Origin: Neocallimastix lanati (nom. inval.)
Taxonomy: Eukaryota; Neocallimastigomycota; Neocallimastigomycetes; Neocallimastigales; Neocallimastigaceae
Assembly (NCBI GenBank): GCA_016946835.1
Contig: JACVTC010000076.1
Coordinates: 750,001-814,000 of the forward strand
Direction: 5' to 3'
DNA length: 64,000 bases
Below, piece by piece: positions 31,013-42,639 of the stretch. The notes under the pieces were generated by a model. That model ran no database searches and was not told where the DNA came from. It saw nothing but the letters and a program-made list of their open reading frames with translations. Positions within the stretch are counted from its first letter, which is position 1; each line of letters begins with the position of its first letter. The translations under genes were made by a program, and so were the position numbers.

Positions 31013-31020
<8 letters not shown>
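30520..31020 (-). pseudogene. Unrecognised degenerate coding remnant
   Basis: Minus-strand reading with a few frameshifts gives protein-like blocks: NLNVYGIQNVENIVVYNGNM, LDVPIVSVDNGAP, then VNVMNKRGPVLT in another frame (near 30820), and a C-terminal block with FIYSTIDELFNNVNLKLGVS and YSYMTENGQLVQENVIY. Base composition is much less AT-rich than the surroundings. I do not recognise the family. Frame breaks near 30825 and stops near 30660 argue against a working gene. Confidence 0.45.
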
Positions 31021-31049
<29 letters not shown>

Positions 31050-31213
31050 AATATATTATTTTTATTCATTTTGATTATTATATATTTGTTTTAATTAAAG
31101 CAAAGTATAACATGAATCATTATTTTTTATTATTTATTATTTTTATTATTTATTATTTTTATTATATTTTATTTTTATTATATTTTATTTTTATTATTTT
31201 TTATTTTTATTAT

Positions 31214-31248
<35 letters not shown>

Positions 31249-31250
31249 TT
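31021..31250. repeat. Poly-T and TTTTA/TTATT low-complexity tract
   Basis: T runs at 31015-31046 and 31216-31246 flank TTATTTTTATTATT repeats. The open frame here is low complexity only. Confidence 0.8.
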
Positions 31251-31261
31251 TTTTTTTTCTT

Positions 31262-31587
31262 TTTTCTGGTATGTGGAATATATCTACATCACCAAATAGA
31301 ATATATATCTAAATGGACACATGAAATCATATTCCCAAATGATAGTAATTCCCATGTGAAATATATAATATTAGATGGTAGTACATACCTAACACTCTCG
31401 GGCCCACAGTTAGGACATTATTTTGTCTATATTACTTTGGAGATTTTAGAACAATAATATATATAAGGGGGATATACTTTCCTGTAACCCTAACCGCCAT
31501 ATTCCGTAAAAACCTCTTGTGAGGAGCCTTGTGTATGCTAGTTTAAAGACTAACAACCAGGATAGAACCTGGTTCGATACATAATTA
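31262..31587. other. GC-richer island, unclassified repeat
   Basis: Composition differs sharply from the flanks and no long ORF is present. A perfect hairpin CCAGG-ATAGAA-CCTGG (31557-31572) next to GGTTCGATAC resembles a tRNA T arm or B box, so it may be a SINE-like Pol III repeat, but no convincing A box was found. Confidence 0.4.
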
Positions 31588-31665
31588 TCTTGAAAAAGAA
31601 TTTGATGCATCCATATCAATAGTAAAATATGAAATTAAAGATGAAATTAGAAAAAATTTAATTTA
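31588..31665 (+). pseudogene. Short MULE transposase fragment
   Basis: Translates to NYLEKEFDASISIVKYEIKD followed by EIRKN. This matches the N-terminal region of the two other MULE remnants (LEKELDSSISI near 23640 on the minus strand; MKHKIKDEIKKHS at about 57140). Only about 26 residues remain. Confidence 0.55.
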
Positions 31666-31714
31666 TATTTTCATAATTATTTATTTTAATATCATAATTA
31701 TATAAAAAACTTTC

Positions 31715-31749
<35 letters not shown>

Positions 31750-32659
31750 CAATGCATTGACCTATATAAATAGCAAAATTTCGCTATGATAATAATTTTT
31801 ATTTATTTAATATTATAACCTTTAAGAATAAAAGAACTTCAATTTAATATATACTTTTTATAGAAAAAAAAATCATTGTTTCCTAGTTACAGAAAAAAAA
31901 AAAAAAAAAATGATTGTATAATGCAATGACTTTTATATATATTTTAAAATATTTAAAATTTAATTTTTATAAATTTTTATTATTATTTTCTTATAGATGA
32001 TCTACAATTCTTAATATTAAATTTATTAAATTATTTTTTCTTATATAAATTTTCAAAAAATACAAAAGTAGTATCTTTTATTAATATTCTAATTAAATAC
32101 ATTTCTTTTTATAAAAAATGATTATAGTTTATTGCAATGACTTTTATATATATTAAAGTGTTTAAACAATAGTCTTTATATATATACTATTATTATTTTT
32201 AAGTATTATTGAACTATTATTTTTTTAATATTATTCTTATAAAAAAAATCATTGTATAATGCAATGAATTTTATATATATTATAAAACATTCAAATTTTA
32301 GTTTTTAATAATTTTTATTATTATTTTCATATATGTATAGATGAACTACAATCTTTAATATTTAATTTTTCAAATTATTATTACTTTGAGAAATACTTAT
32401 ATTTTAAAAAATACAAAATAGTGGTATATATTGAATGCTTAAATATTTAAAAAATAAAATTTAGTAAATTTTTTTTTTATATAATTTAATATAATAATTT
32501 TCATAAAAATTTTAATATTGAAGATTATACATACATCTTATAAATATATTAAATTTCATTTCTATAAAAAATATATATAGTTTATATGGCATGAAGTTAT
32601 AATTATACATATCAAATATTTTAATTTTTTATTTTGTAATCAATTCAATTCATTTCAAT

Positions 32660-33208
32660 TTAATTTATGCTTAATAATTCTTTAATTTTAGGTTCCATTT
32701 CTTCTGGTTTAATAGTGGGTGAATATCTTCCAATCACTTTACCTTCTTTATTAACTAAAAATTTAGTGAAATTCCATTTAATATCGCCTGGCTTTTTACA
32801 GGTGGTACTAAGAACTTCAACTCCTTTCATCGCTAATTTATTTTTAGTTCCATTAATTTCATCATTTTGAATTTGTTTCTTTAAATATTGATACAATGGT
32901 GAAGCATTTTCTCCATTAACATCAATCTTTTTGAATTGATCAAAAGTCGTATTATATTTAAGAGTACAGAATTGATGAATTTCATCATCATTACCTGGAG
33001 CTTCATGACCAAATTGATTACAAGGAAAATCTAAAATTTCTAATCCCATATCATGATATTTCTTATATAATTCTTCTAAACCTTCATATTGAGGAGTAAA
33101 ACCACAACCAGTAGCGGTATTAACAATGATTAATACTTTATCCTTTAATTCAGCTAAAGCAAAATCTTCACCTTTTCTATTTTGAACTTTAATATCGTAA
33201 ATACTCAT
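32660..33208 (-). CDS. Glutathione peroxidase-type thiol peroxidase, copy A
   Basis: 182 residues, ATG at 33208, no intron; full length for a GPx4/Gpx3-like enzyme. It has the peroxidatic Cys35 in NTATGCGFTPQ (selenocysteine in animal enzymes, Cys in fungi), FPCNQFG with Gln65, Cys81 in HQFCTLKYN at the place of the resolving Cys of yeast Gpx3, and KWNF with Trp145-Asn146. Expected to reduce hydroperoxides, probably with thioredoxin as donor as known for Cys-type family members. No targeting signal, so probably cytosolic. Differs from the others at FLVNKEG (Asn for Asp). Divergent from copy B. Confidence 0.95.
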   Translation of the reverse strand: MSIYDIKVQNRKGEDFALAELKDKVLIIVNTATGCGFTPQYEGLEELYKKYHDMGLEILDFPCNQFGHEAPGNDDEIHQFCTLKYNTTFDQFKKIDVNGENASPLYQYLKKQIQNDEINGTKNKLAMKGVEVLSTTCKKPGDIKWNFTKFLVNKEGKVIGRYSPTIKPEEMEPKIKELLSIN

Positions 33209-34991
33209 TTTATAATTTTTTTTTTATGATATTTCGTTTCAAAAAATATTTTTAGATTTTTAGTTCTTTGATTCCTATTTATATAATAATATTAATTAAA
33301 CATTATATAACAACGAAATTTTTAAGAGTAAAATCTATGGTATTTATATTGCTTTTTTTTAAAAAAAAAAAAAAAATTAAATAAATTATTAATAAATATA
33401 TAAAAATTTTTATATTTCAATAGAAATAAACAAATTCTAATTAATTTAATTATTAATAATATAAATATTAAATTTGAATAAATTAAAAATATCAAATATA
33501 TTAGTAATTATAAAAATTATATAAAATAAAGATTTTTAAATATTTTATTAATAATGAATATATAATAAATTTTAATAAATATAATGATGTTAAAAGAGTT
33601 TTATTTAATAATTAAATATTTATAATTTTTAATAATATTAACTACTAAAAATAATTATTATTGAAAAATTATATGTTAACTATTATATATTATTATTATA
33701 TATAAAAATTATTTATAATTGTTTATATTAAATTTTTTAATAAATAAAATTAACGTTGCACAAATAAAAATAACCTGTAAAATTTTTAAAATGAAAACTT
33801 TTATAATTTTTTTATGATAGAATTATAAATAAATCAATAATCCTTTTTCTTATTTTTTAATATTATTTCATTATGTAATGTTTTATTTATTAAAGAATTT
33901 TTTATTCCGATATCTGTCCGAAATGTTAATTAATATTTTTAGTTGGAAATACTTCTTAAATTTAATAATTATTTATAATTATTAGATTTCTTTATAATAT
34001 ACATATTTAATAATTAAAATACTAAAATATAAAAATAATCATATTTTAATAATTGTAGTTTTTAATAACAATAATAATTATATTTATTTATTGATAAAAT
34101 AATTATTTTTTTTTATAAATTTTATATATGTACATATTTATGAAATTTAAATATATATATATGTATTATGGAAAAAAAATAATAATTAAATATTATAAAA
34201 ATAAATTTTTTATTATAACAAAAAAAGTAAAAATTTATAAAATTATTTATTATGAATAAATCGCTTATAATAATAAAAAGATTGCTTAAAATATTTTTTA
34301 AATATCAAATTATTATAAGAATAATTAAAATTAAATCTTAAATAATAAATAATAATATTCAATATTTTATATATTTTAATTTTAATTTTCTAAAACGTGT
34401 AATTAAAGTTAAAAAAAAAAAATTAATTAAAATTATTGATTTAGTATTTAATTATGATCTGTCTTTAATGTCTTTAATTAATATAACTTTTAGAAAGTAT
34501 TAGTTATTATAAAAATGTGAACTCTTTAATAAATCTTTTTTTTTTTATTAATAACCAAAATTAAATTAATAAATAATAGAAGATAATGGATAAATGGGAA
34601 AATTGAAGTATTATGAAATATTCTATTTTTATTATTTTAAATTTTTAATTTATTATTAAAATATTATTAATAAATATTATTAATAAATACTCTAAAATAA
34701 GTATATAATTTATAAAATAAATATTTGATAAAATAAATAAAATTTTAAAGACCAATTTTATATTATATCCATTATTATTTATTTATAATTGATTATTGAT
34801 ATATAGATTTTAAAAAGATATAAATATTAAGTTATTTTTCTTTTTGGTTTGTAATTTTATTATTTATTATTTAATAGTAATATCAAAATAAAAACAAAAT
34901 AAAAATAAAAAGAAAAAATAACTAAATCAATAATTTAAATATAATATATTTATTATAATTTTTATTAAATAATTGCTATAGAATATTGAAA

Positions 34992-35540
34992 ATGAGTATT
35001 TACGATATTAAAGTTCAAAATAGAAAAGGTGAAGATTTCGCTTTAGCTGAATTGAAAGATAAAGTATTAATCATTGTTAATACTGCTACTGGTTGTGGTT
35101 TTACTCCTCAATATGAAGGTTTAGAAGAATTATATAAGAAATATCATGATATGGGATTAGAAATTTTAGACTTCCCTTGTAATCAATTTGGTCATGAAGC
35201 TCCAGGTAATGATGATGAAATTCATCAATTCTGTACTCTTAAATATAATACTACTTTTGATCAATTCAAAAAGATTGATGTTAATGGAGAAAATGCTTCA
35301 CCATTGTATCAATATTTAAAGGAACAAATTCAAAATGATGAAATTAATGGAACTAAAAATAAATTAGCGATGAAAGGAGTTGAAGTTCTTAGTACCACCT
35401 GTAAAAAGCCAGGTGATATTAAATGGAATTTCACAAAATTTTTAGTTGATAAAGAAGGTAAAGTGATTGGAAGATATTCACCCACTATTAAACCAGAAGA
35501 AATGGAACCTAAAATTAAAGAATTATTAAGCATTAATTAA
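34992..35540 (+). CDS. Glutathione peroxidase-type thiol peroxidase, copy B
   Basis: 182 residues from ATG 34992 (a TTG two codons upstream is not a likely start). Same catalytic residues as copy A: Cys35, Gln65, Cys81, Trp145, Asn146. The visible differences from A are QYLKEQ for QYLKKQ and FLVDKEG. Head to head with copy A across 1,783 bp; the 3' flank is an inverted copy of A's 3' flank, while the 5' flank is unrelated to A's. The D copy has the same 5' flank, so B and D should share regulation. Confidence 0.95.
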   Translation: MSIYDIKVQNRKGEDFALAELKDKVLIIVNTATGCGFTPQYEGLEELYKKYHDMGLEILDFPCNQFGHEAPGNDDEIHQFCTLKYNTTFDQFKKIDVNGENASPLYQYLKEQIQNDEINGTKNKLAMKGVEVLSTTCKKPGDIKWNFTKFLVDKEGKVIGRYSPTIKPEEMEPKIKELLSIN

Positions 35541-35960
35541 ATTAAATTGAATTGAATTGATTACAAAATAAAAAATTAAAATATATAATATGTATAATTA
35601 TAACTTCATACCATATAAACTATATATATTTTTTATAGAAATGAAATTTAATATATTTATAAGATATATGTATAATCTTCAATATTAAAATTTTTATGAA
35701 AATTATTATATATAATTATATAAAAATTTACGAAATTTTATTTTTAAAATATTAAAGCATTCAAATATATACCATTTTTTTGTATTTTTTAAAATTTAAA
35801 TGGCTATAAAAGTAGTAATAATTTGAAAATTTAAATATTAAAAGTTGTAGTTCATCTATATATGTAAGAAAATAATAATAAAAATTAATATAAAATTAAA
35901 TTTTAATGTTTTAAAATGTAGATAAAGATCATTACATTTTACAATGATTTTTTTTTTATA

Positions 35961-36428
35961 AGTAAATAGTAATAAATAAATAAAGACTATTATTTAAACA
36001 CTTTAATGTATGTATCAAAGTCATTGTGATAAACTATAATCATTTTTAATAAAAAGTAATACTTTAATTAGAAAATTAAAAGAAATATTTATGCAAATAT
36101 TAAAATATAAAAATAATAAAAGGAAAATGAAATAATCAAAGTTAATATTTAATTATTAATCAAGTTATAATATTTTTTTATTAGTAAATAGTAATAAATA
36201 AATAAAGACTATTATTTAAACATTTAAATATATGTATCAAAGTCATTGTGATAAAATATAATCATTTTTAATAAAAAGTAATATCTTTAATTAGAATATT
36301 AAAAGAAATATTCATACAAATATTTAAAAATAAAAATATTGAAAGAAAAATGAAATAATCTAATATTTAAAAATAAAAATATTGAAAGAAAAATGAAATA
36401 ATCTAAGTTAATATTTAATTATTAATCA
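35961..36428. repeat. 222-bp tandem duplication downstream of copy B
   Basis: AGTAAATAGTAATAAATAAA starts at 35961 and again at 36183. The following AAGACTATTATTTAAACA and CAAAGTCATTGTGATAAA phrases repeat at the same spacing. Inverted relatives occur at about 32060-32260, as part of the palindrome arm. Confidence 0.85.
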
Positions 36429-36630
36429 CTTTATAATATTTTTTTAAAATAATTTTTATAAATTAAATGTTTTGTTTTGTTTTGATTTTGATTTTTTTGC
36501 TTTAATTTTTTTTTAAATAATATCATTTTTATTCCAATTATTAAGAATTATTTATTATAAAAGTATTAATCAATAAGAAATAAAAAAAAAATAAAATTTA
36601 TAAATTTTCTAATAGTTATGAATAAAGGAA

Positions 36631-36710
36631 AAAAAAACTATAATATTTATTAAATAAAATTAACATTAATATTAATATTAATTTTATTTAATAAATATTA
36701 TAGTTTTTTT
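36631..36710. repeat. Perfect 33-bp inverted repeat (hairpin) between convergent genes
   Basis: 36631-36663 is the exact reverse complement of 36678-36710, with a 14-nt spacer CATTAATATTAATA. The outer ends are A7 and T7. It lies in the region (36430-37385) between convergent copies B and C; no gene was seen in the rest of that region. Confidence 0.93.
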
Positions 36711-37449
36711 TTTATTAGTATTTTTTATTAGTATTTTTAAACATTAATATTTAAAAATACTAATATAAAATTAATTTATTTTTATTAAATATCATTTAAC
36801 TTTTTTTTTTCTTTAATTAATTAAATGAATGATTAGTAAAACTATTTCTTTTCATATATAAAATTTCAATTTCTGAAATTTATAAATTCTAATTAACATA
36901 TTTTAACTAGGATTTTCTATTAAATATTAAAAATCTTAAAAATAAAATGTTATTTTTTTAGAGTAATTATTATTTCTATTATTATTGAAATTTATTAAAT
37001 ATTTATTTGGTATAGAGTTTAAATAATTTATTACATATATATATTAAATTTTATTTATTTTTCGATTTTATTTATGTCTACTTATTAATATAAATTATAT
37101 AATAATATATATAAAATTATATCTTTTTTTTTTTATATATATCATTTATTTTTTTTTATTTATTTATTTATTAATTACAGGATTGATAGATATTACTTAT
37201 TTTCAATTTCTAATATTAAAAATAAAATGTTCTTCATACAAATTTTATTATTACAATAGATTAAAACATTAAAAATAAAAATTATTTTAAATAAATTAGA
37301 AATCATTAATAATATCATGAAATTATATCAATATATAATAACTTTTATATTAAAAAATAATAACAATTTATATAATATATAGTTATCATTATTTATACTA
37401 TAAATTTTAACATCTATTTTATAATTAATTTAATTTAATTTAATTTAAT

Positions 37450-37998
37450 TTAATTTATGCCTAATAATTCTTTAATTTTAGGTTCCATTTCTTCTGGTTT
37501 TATAGTGGGTGAATATCTTCCAATCACTTTACCTTCTTTATCAACTAAAAATTTAGTGAAATTCCATTTAATATCACCTGGCTTTTTACAGGTGGTACTA
37601 AGAACTTCAACTCCTTTCATCGCTAATTTATTTTTAGTTCCATTAATTTCATCATTTTGAATTTGTTTCTTTAAGTATTGATATAATGGTGAAGCATTTT
37701 CTCCATTAACATCAATCTTTTTAAATTGATCAAAAGTAGTATTATATTTAAGAGTACAGAATTGATGAATTTCATCATCATTACCTGGAGCTTCATGACC
37801 AAATTGATTACAAGGAAAATCTAAAATTTCTAATCCCATATCATGATATTTCTTATATAATTCTTCTAAACCTTCATATTGAGGAGTAAAACCACAACCA
37901 GTAGCGGTATTAACAATGATTAATACTTTATCCTTTAATTCAGCTAAAGCAAAATCTTCACCTTTTCTATTTTGAACTTTAATATCGTAAATACTCAT
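37450..37998 (-). CDS. Glutathione peroxidase-type thiol peroxidase, copy C
   Basis: 182 residues, ATG at 37998. Same active-site set as copy A. Nearly identical to A (QYLKKQ retained) but with FLVDKEG and a C-terminus ELLGIN in place of ELLSIN. Its upstream region is the same as copy A's. No frame damage; all four copies keep every catalytic residue, so selection on dosage or recent gene conversion is likely. Confidence 0.95.
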   Translation of the reverse strand: MSIYDIKVQNRKGEDFALAELKDKVLIIVNTATGCGFTPQYEGLEELYKKYHDMGLEILDFPCNQFGHEAPGNDDEIHQFCTLKYNTTFDQFKKIDVNGENASPLYQYLKKQIQNDEINGTKNKLAMKGVEVLSTTCKKPGDIKWNFTKFLVDKEGKVIGRYSPTIKPEEMEPKIKELLGIN

Positions 37999-39733
37999 TT
38001 TATAATTTTTTTTATGATATTTTGTTTCAAAAAATATTATTATATTTTTAGTTCTTTGATTCCTATTTATATAATAATATTAATTAAACATTATATAACA
38101 ACGAAATTTTTGAGAGTAAAATTCTTGGTATTTATATTGCTTTTTTTTATAAAAAAAATAATTAAATAAATTATTAATAAATATATAAAAATTTTTATAT
38201 TTCAATAGAAATATACAAATACTAATTAATTTCATTATTAACAATATAAATATTAAATTTGAATAAATTAAAAATATCAAATATATTAGTAATTATAAAA
38301 ATTAAATAAAATAAAGATTTTAAATATTTTATTAATAATGAATATATAATAAATTTTAATAAAAATAATGATGTTAAAAGAGTTTTATTTAATAATTAAA
38401 TATTTATAATTTTTAATAATATTAACTACTAAAAATAATTATTATCGAAAAATTATATGTTAACTATTGTTTATATTAAATAAATAAAATTAACGTTGCA
38501 CAAATAAAAACAACCTGTAAAATTTTTAAAATGAAAGTTTTTATAATTATTTTAATTATAATATTATGATAGAATTATAAATAAATCAATAATCCTTTTT
38601 CTTATTTTTTATTATTATTTCATAATGTAATGTTTTATTAATTAAAGAATTTTTTATTCCGATATCTGTCCGAAATGTTAATTAATATTTTTAGTTGGAA
38701 ATACTTCTTAAATTTAATAATTATTTATAATTATTAGATTTCTTTATAATATACATATTTAATAATTAAAATACTAAAATATAAAAATAATCATATTTTA
38801 ATAATTGTAGTTTTTAATAACAATAATAATTATATTTATTTATTGATAGAATAATGATTTTTTTTATAAATTTTATATATGTACATATTTATAAAATTTA
38901 AATATATATATATGTATTATGGAAAAAAAATAATAATTAAATATTATAAAAATAAATTTTTTATTATAACAAAAAAAGTAAAAATTTATAAAATTATTTA
39001 TTATGAATAAATCGCTTATAATAATAAAAAGATTGCTTAAAATATTTTTTAAATATCAAATTATTATAAGAATAATTAAAATTAAATCTTAAATAATATA
39101 TAATAATATTCAATATTTTATATATTTTAACTTTAATTTTCTAAAACGTGTAATTAAAGTTAAAAAAAAAAAAAATTAATTAAAATTGTTGATTTAGTAT
39201 TTAATTATGATCTGTCTTTAATGTCTTTAATTAATATAACTTTTAGAAAGTATTAGTTATTATAAAAATGTGAACTCTTTAATAAATCTTTTTTTTTTTA
39301 TTAATAACCAAAATTAAATTAATAAATAATAGAAGATAATGGATAAATGGGAAAATTGAAGTATTATGAAATATTCTATTTTTATTATTTTAAATTTTTA
39401 ATTTATTATTAAAATATTATTAATAAATATTATTAATAAATACTCTAAAATAAGTATAAAATTTATAAAATAAATATTTGATAAAATAAATAAAATTTTA
39501 AAGACCAATTTTATATTATATCCATTATTATTTATTTATAATTGATTATTGATATATAGATTTTAAAAAGATATAAATATCAAGTTATTTTTCTTTTTGG
39601 TTTGTAATTTTTTTTTTTTAATATTTAATAGTAATATCAAAATAAAAACAAAATAAAAAGAAAATAAAAACTAAAATAAATTAAAATATATTTATTATAA
39701 TTTTTATTAAACAATTTCTATAAAATATTGAAA

Positions 39734-40282
39734 ATGAGTATTTACGATATTAAAGTTCAAAATAGAAAAGGTGAAGATTTCGCTTTAGCTGAATTGAAAG
39801 ATAAAGTATTAATCATTGTTAATACCGCTACTGGTTGTGGTTTTACTCCTCAATATGAAGGTTTAGAAGAATTATATAAGAAATATCATGATATGGGATT
39901 AGAAATTTTAGATTTTCCTTGTAATCAATTTGGTCATGAAGCTCCAGGTAATGATGATGAAATTCATCAATTCTGTACTCTTAAATATAATACTACTTTT
40001 GATCAATTCAAAAAGATTGATGTTAATGGAGAAAATGCTTCACCATTGTATCAATATTTAAAGGAACAAATTCAAAATGATGAAATTAATGGAACTAAAA
40101 ATAAATTAGCGATGAAAGGAGTTGAAGTTCTTAGTACCACCTGTAAAAAGCCAGGTGATATTAAATGGAATTTCACTAAATTTTTAGTTGATAAAGAAGG
40201 TAAAGTGATTGGAAGATATTCACCCACTATTAAACCAGAAGAAATGGAACATAAAATTAAAGAATTATTAGGCATTAATTAA
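39734..40282 (+). CDS. Glutathione peroxidase-type thiol peroxidase, copy D
   Basis: 182 residues from ATG 39734. Same active-site residues. QYLKEQ as in B, ELLGIN as in C, and a private EEMEHKIKE (His for Pro). It thus combines features of its tandem partner B and its inverted partner C, which suggests exchange between copies. The upstream region matches B's with a few indels. Confidence 0.95.
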   Translation: MSIYDIKVQNRKGEDFALAELKDKVLIIVNTATGCGFTPQYEGLEELYKKYHDMGLEILDFPCNQFGHEAPGNDDEIHQFCTLKYNTTFDQFKKIDVNGENASPLYQYLKEQIQNDEINGTKNKLAMKGVEVLSTTCKKPGDIKWNFTKFLVDKEGKVIGRYSPTIKPEEMEHKIKELLGIN

Positions 40283-40345
40283 ATTAAATTGAATTGAATT
40301 AATTATAAAGTAGATGTTAAAATTTATAGTATAAACAATTTAAAT

Positions 40346-40799
40346 CTATACAAATTTAAATATTTTTATTTTTTAAAATTAGTATATAGTAAAAACTTTT
40401 TATTCATAATGATATAATAAATATGAAATTTAAATATAAAATAAAAGTTTAAAATATTTTTCCTTTTATTTAAACTTCTATTAATAATTTATATAAATCT
40501 CTGTATTCATTAATGTTAATGTAAATCATGTTATTTATATTAATCAGTCAATAAATTAGTAAATAAATAAATAAAAAACAATGTAAATTTATGAAATAAA
40601 AAAGAAAATAAAAAAGAAATATATATATGTATATATATTTTTATAATTACTATTTAATATTTATTATTTATTATTTATTATTCAATTATTATTTATTATT
40701 TATTATTTATTATTCAATTATTATTATACAATTATTTATTATTTATTATTCACTGTGTTGAATTAGATTTTTTAGAATTTTAAAAGGACTATTGTAATA
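40346..40799. other. AT-rich spacer with ATTATTT repeats
   Basis: Low-complexity TTATTTATTATTCAATTATT between 40640 and 40755. No gene seen. Confidence 0.5.
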
Positions 40800-42275
40800 T
40801 GGTTCTAGCTTCGTAATGCTATAGTTTCTAACAAGAACAAAAATATCTTATTTTTAATTCCTTTCCTTTCTTCATGATTATATGTTCTTCTCGTCTGGTG
40901 GTTTTCCAATACTTATTTTAATTTTTCATGTTTTCGCATGTTTCATTAGTCCATTGGAATTCTCTGACTAATTTTTCCTTAAGTATTTTGTTATAAGATT
41001 TTCCAACATTTTCAATTATTCTTATAGCTATATCATAAGGTTGTTGATCATCGAAACCTACTTTATCATTAAAAGAAAAAACTTGAAAAGATGACTCAAA
41101 GACTTTGTTTTGTTCTTTAGGTAATTATTCCTTTTTTAAATTTAATTTTAAAAATGTTTTATCGTTCTGGTTTTGCTAATAGTAAACCCGATGCTTTATT
41201 CCGCCAACCGGATTATTGTCTTAAGCAATAATGATTCCTCATCTAGCGATACTCCCTTACCTGAAAACTTTTTGTGTCATTACTTCTTTGGTTACTACCT
41301 CTTTAAATGATTTTCATTCTAAAACATTTGCTATGATTCCCCCTCTGCTGAACATTTTGATATTAGAAAAACAATCTCTTTGATTTTTCGCGATTTCTGA
41401 TGACCTATCTCTTCACTCCGATGTTTTAAACACTATATTCGTTCTTGTGACACTTGTTCTCGTTCTAAAGACTTCCCAAACATAAACCTATTAGTTTTCT
41501 TAATCTATTTAAAATTTCTCCTAAACCCCTTGGGATTTTCTTTTAATGAATTTTATTACTGATCTTCCTGTTACCAAATGGCTTAACTTGGTACTTTTTT
41601 TTTGTTGTTGTTGTTGTTGTTCTTGACCAATTCATGAAAAATGGGTCATTTCAATTTTATTTTTTTAAAGTATCTTCTGTTACTGATACTGCATCTGCCA
41701 TTTTGAATAACATCTTTCGTTTTCATGGACTATGAGCCGACGAAATTTACTCAAGATTTTTTCAAAAAATTAACCATAACTCTTAAAAGAAAATTTCCAA
41801 CAAGTTATAAAGAAGCAAAAAAGGAATTTCTCTGACAAACACAGAATTGAGCCTTCTAATTTCAAACCAAGATGATAAAGTGTGAATAAATCGTTCACTC
41901 CTAGTTCTTAAATGAAAATAAACAAGTAAAACCCAGAAATCCTTTGTCCATACGTTATTAAGAAAGTTTCACCAGTATCCTTTTATAAGTTAAAACTACC
42001 CAAGAATCGTAGAATACATCCAATCATATATGTTTCGGAATTTGAATTGTACTTTCAAAGACCATTTTGGAAGAAAACAAGAACCACTACTAACCTATAA
42101 TTGTTAATAATGAAGAAGAACACGGAGTTGTAAAAAAAAAATCTTAGATAAACGAAAACATTATAGATAAATCCCAGTATCTGATCAAATGGAAAGGATA
42201 ATCATTATCTGAAGCATCTTGGAAATCTGAAACAAATTTAAATTGCTCTGAACTCTTAAAAAAAGGAATTTAACA
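40800..42275 (+). pseudogene. Decayed chromovirus (Ty3/gypsy with chromodomain) pol fragment
   Basis: Plus-strand reading in shifting frames gives, in order: end of RNase H (FANSKPDALFRQPDY, about 41170); integrase zinc-finger and linker (PSAEHFDI then RSCDTCSRSKDFPN, 41340-41480); integrase core (FFMNFITDLPVTKWLNLV, about 41530-41600); integrase C-terminus (EKVSPVSFYKLKLPKNRRIH and SEFELYF, about 41960-42060); and a chromodomain (QYLIKWKG, SLSEASWKSETNLNCSELLK, 42175-42265). Many stops and frameshifts. This is a lineage distinct from the two elements at 1-16286, which have no chromodomain. Confidence 0.75.
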
Positions 42276-42316
42276 AAAATAACTAAAAATTATAACTTTA
42301 AAAAAAAAAATCTTTA

Positions 42317-42566
42317 CTTTATTAATATCAAACTTGTAGTAATTTATAAATATCAATATTATTAAATATTATCTTATATTATTATCAAACATTATTAATA
42401 TCCATGTATTATTATTATATATTTTATTCATGTAGCTTTATTAATATCAAACTTGTAGTAATTTATAAATATCAATATTATTAAATATTATCTTATATTA
42501 TTATCAAACATTATTAATATCCATGTATTATTATTATATATTTTATTCATGTAGCTTTATTAACAT
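42317..42566. repeat. 119-bp tandem duplication, two copies plus a partial third
   Basis: CTTTATTAATATCAAACTTG begins at 42317 and 42436, and a truncated third start lies at 42555. The first two copies look identical. It lies just 3' of the chromovirus remnant and may be part of its LTR. Confidence 0.92.
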
Positions 42567-42639
42567 CATGAAGTTTAATTTTAAAGTTCGTACTATAAAT
42601 AAATTATTTATTATTTTTTATTTTAGTTTAGTTTTAGCA

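Larger units (their letters stand above)
32060..36090. repeat. Inverted repeat unit 1 carrying two divergent peroxidase genes
   Basis: The left arm (about 32060-33208) and right arm (34992 to about 36090) are inverted copies covering the whole coding sequence and several hundred bases of 3' flank. The 1,783-bp centre (33209-34991) is not palindromic: homology between arms stops at the start codons. That centre recurs nearly unchanged as 37999-39733. It holds no gene and should carry both promoters. Confidence 0.85.
37385..40345. repeat. Inverted repeat unit 2, tandem copy of the peroxidase pair
   Basis: Repeats the layout of unit 1 about 4.74-4.79 kb further right. The centre 37999-39733 matches 33209-34991 over nearly its whole length with small indels. 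The 3' flanks of C and D match each other in inverted form (ATAAAATAGATGTTAAAATT type) but differ from the A/B flanks after about 40 bases. Confidence 0.85.

Noticed and set aside
34986-34991. Two-codon N-terminal extension of peroxidase copies B and D
   Set aside because: Depends on a TTG start; ATG at 34992 (39734 in D) matches copies A and C.
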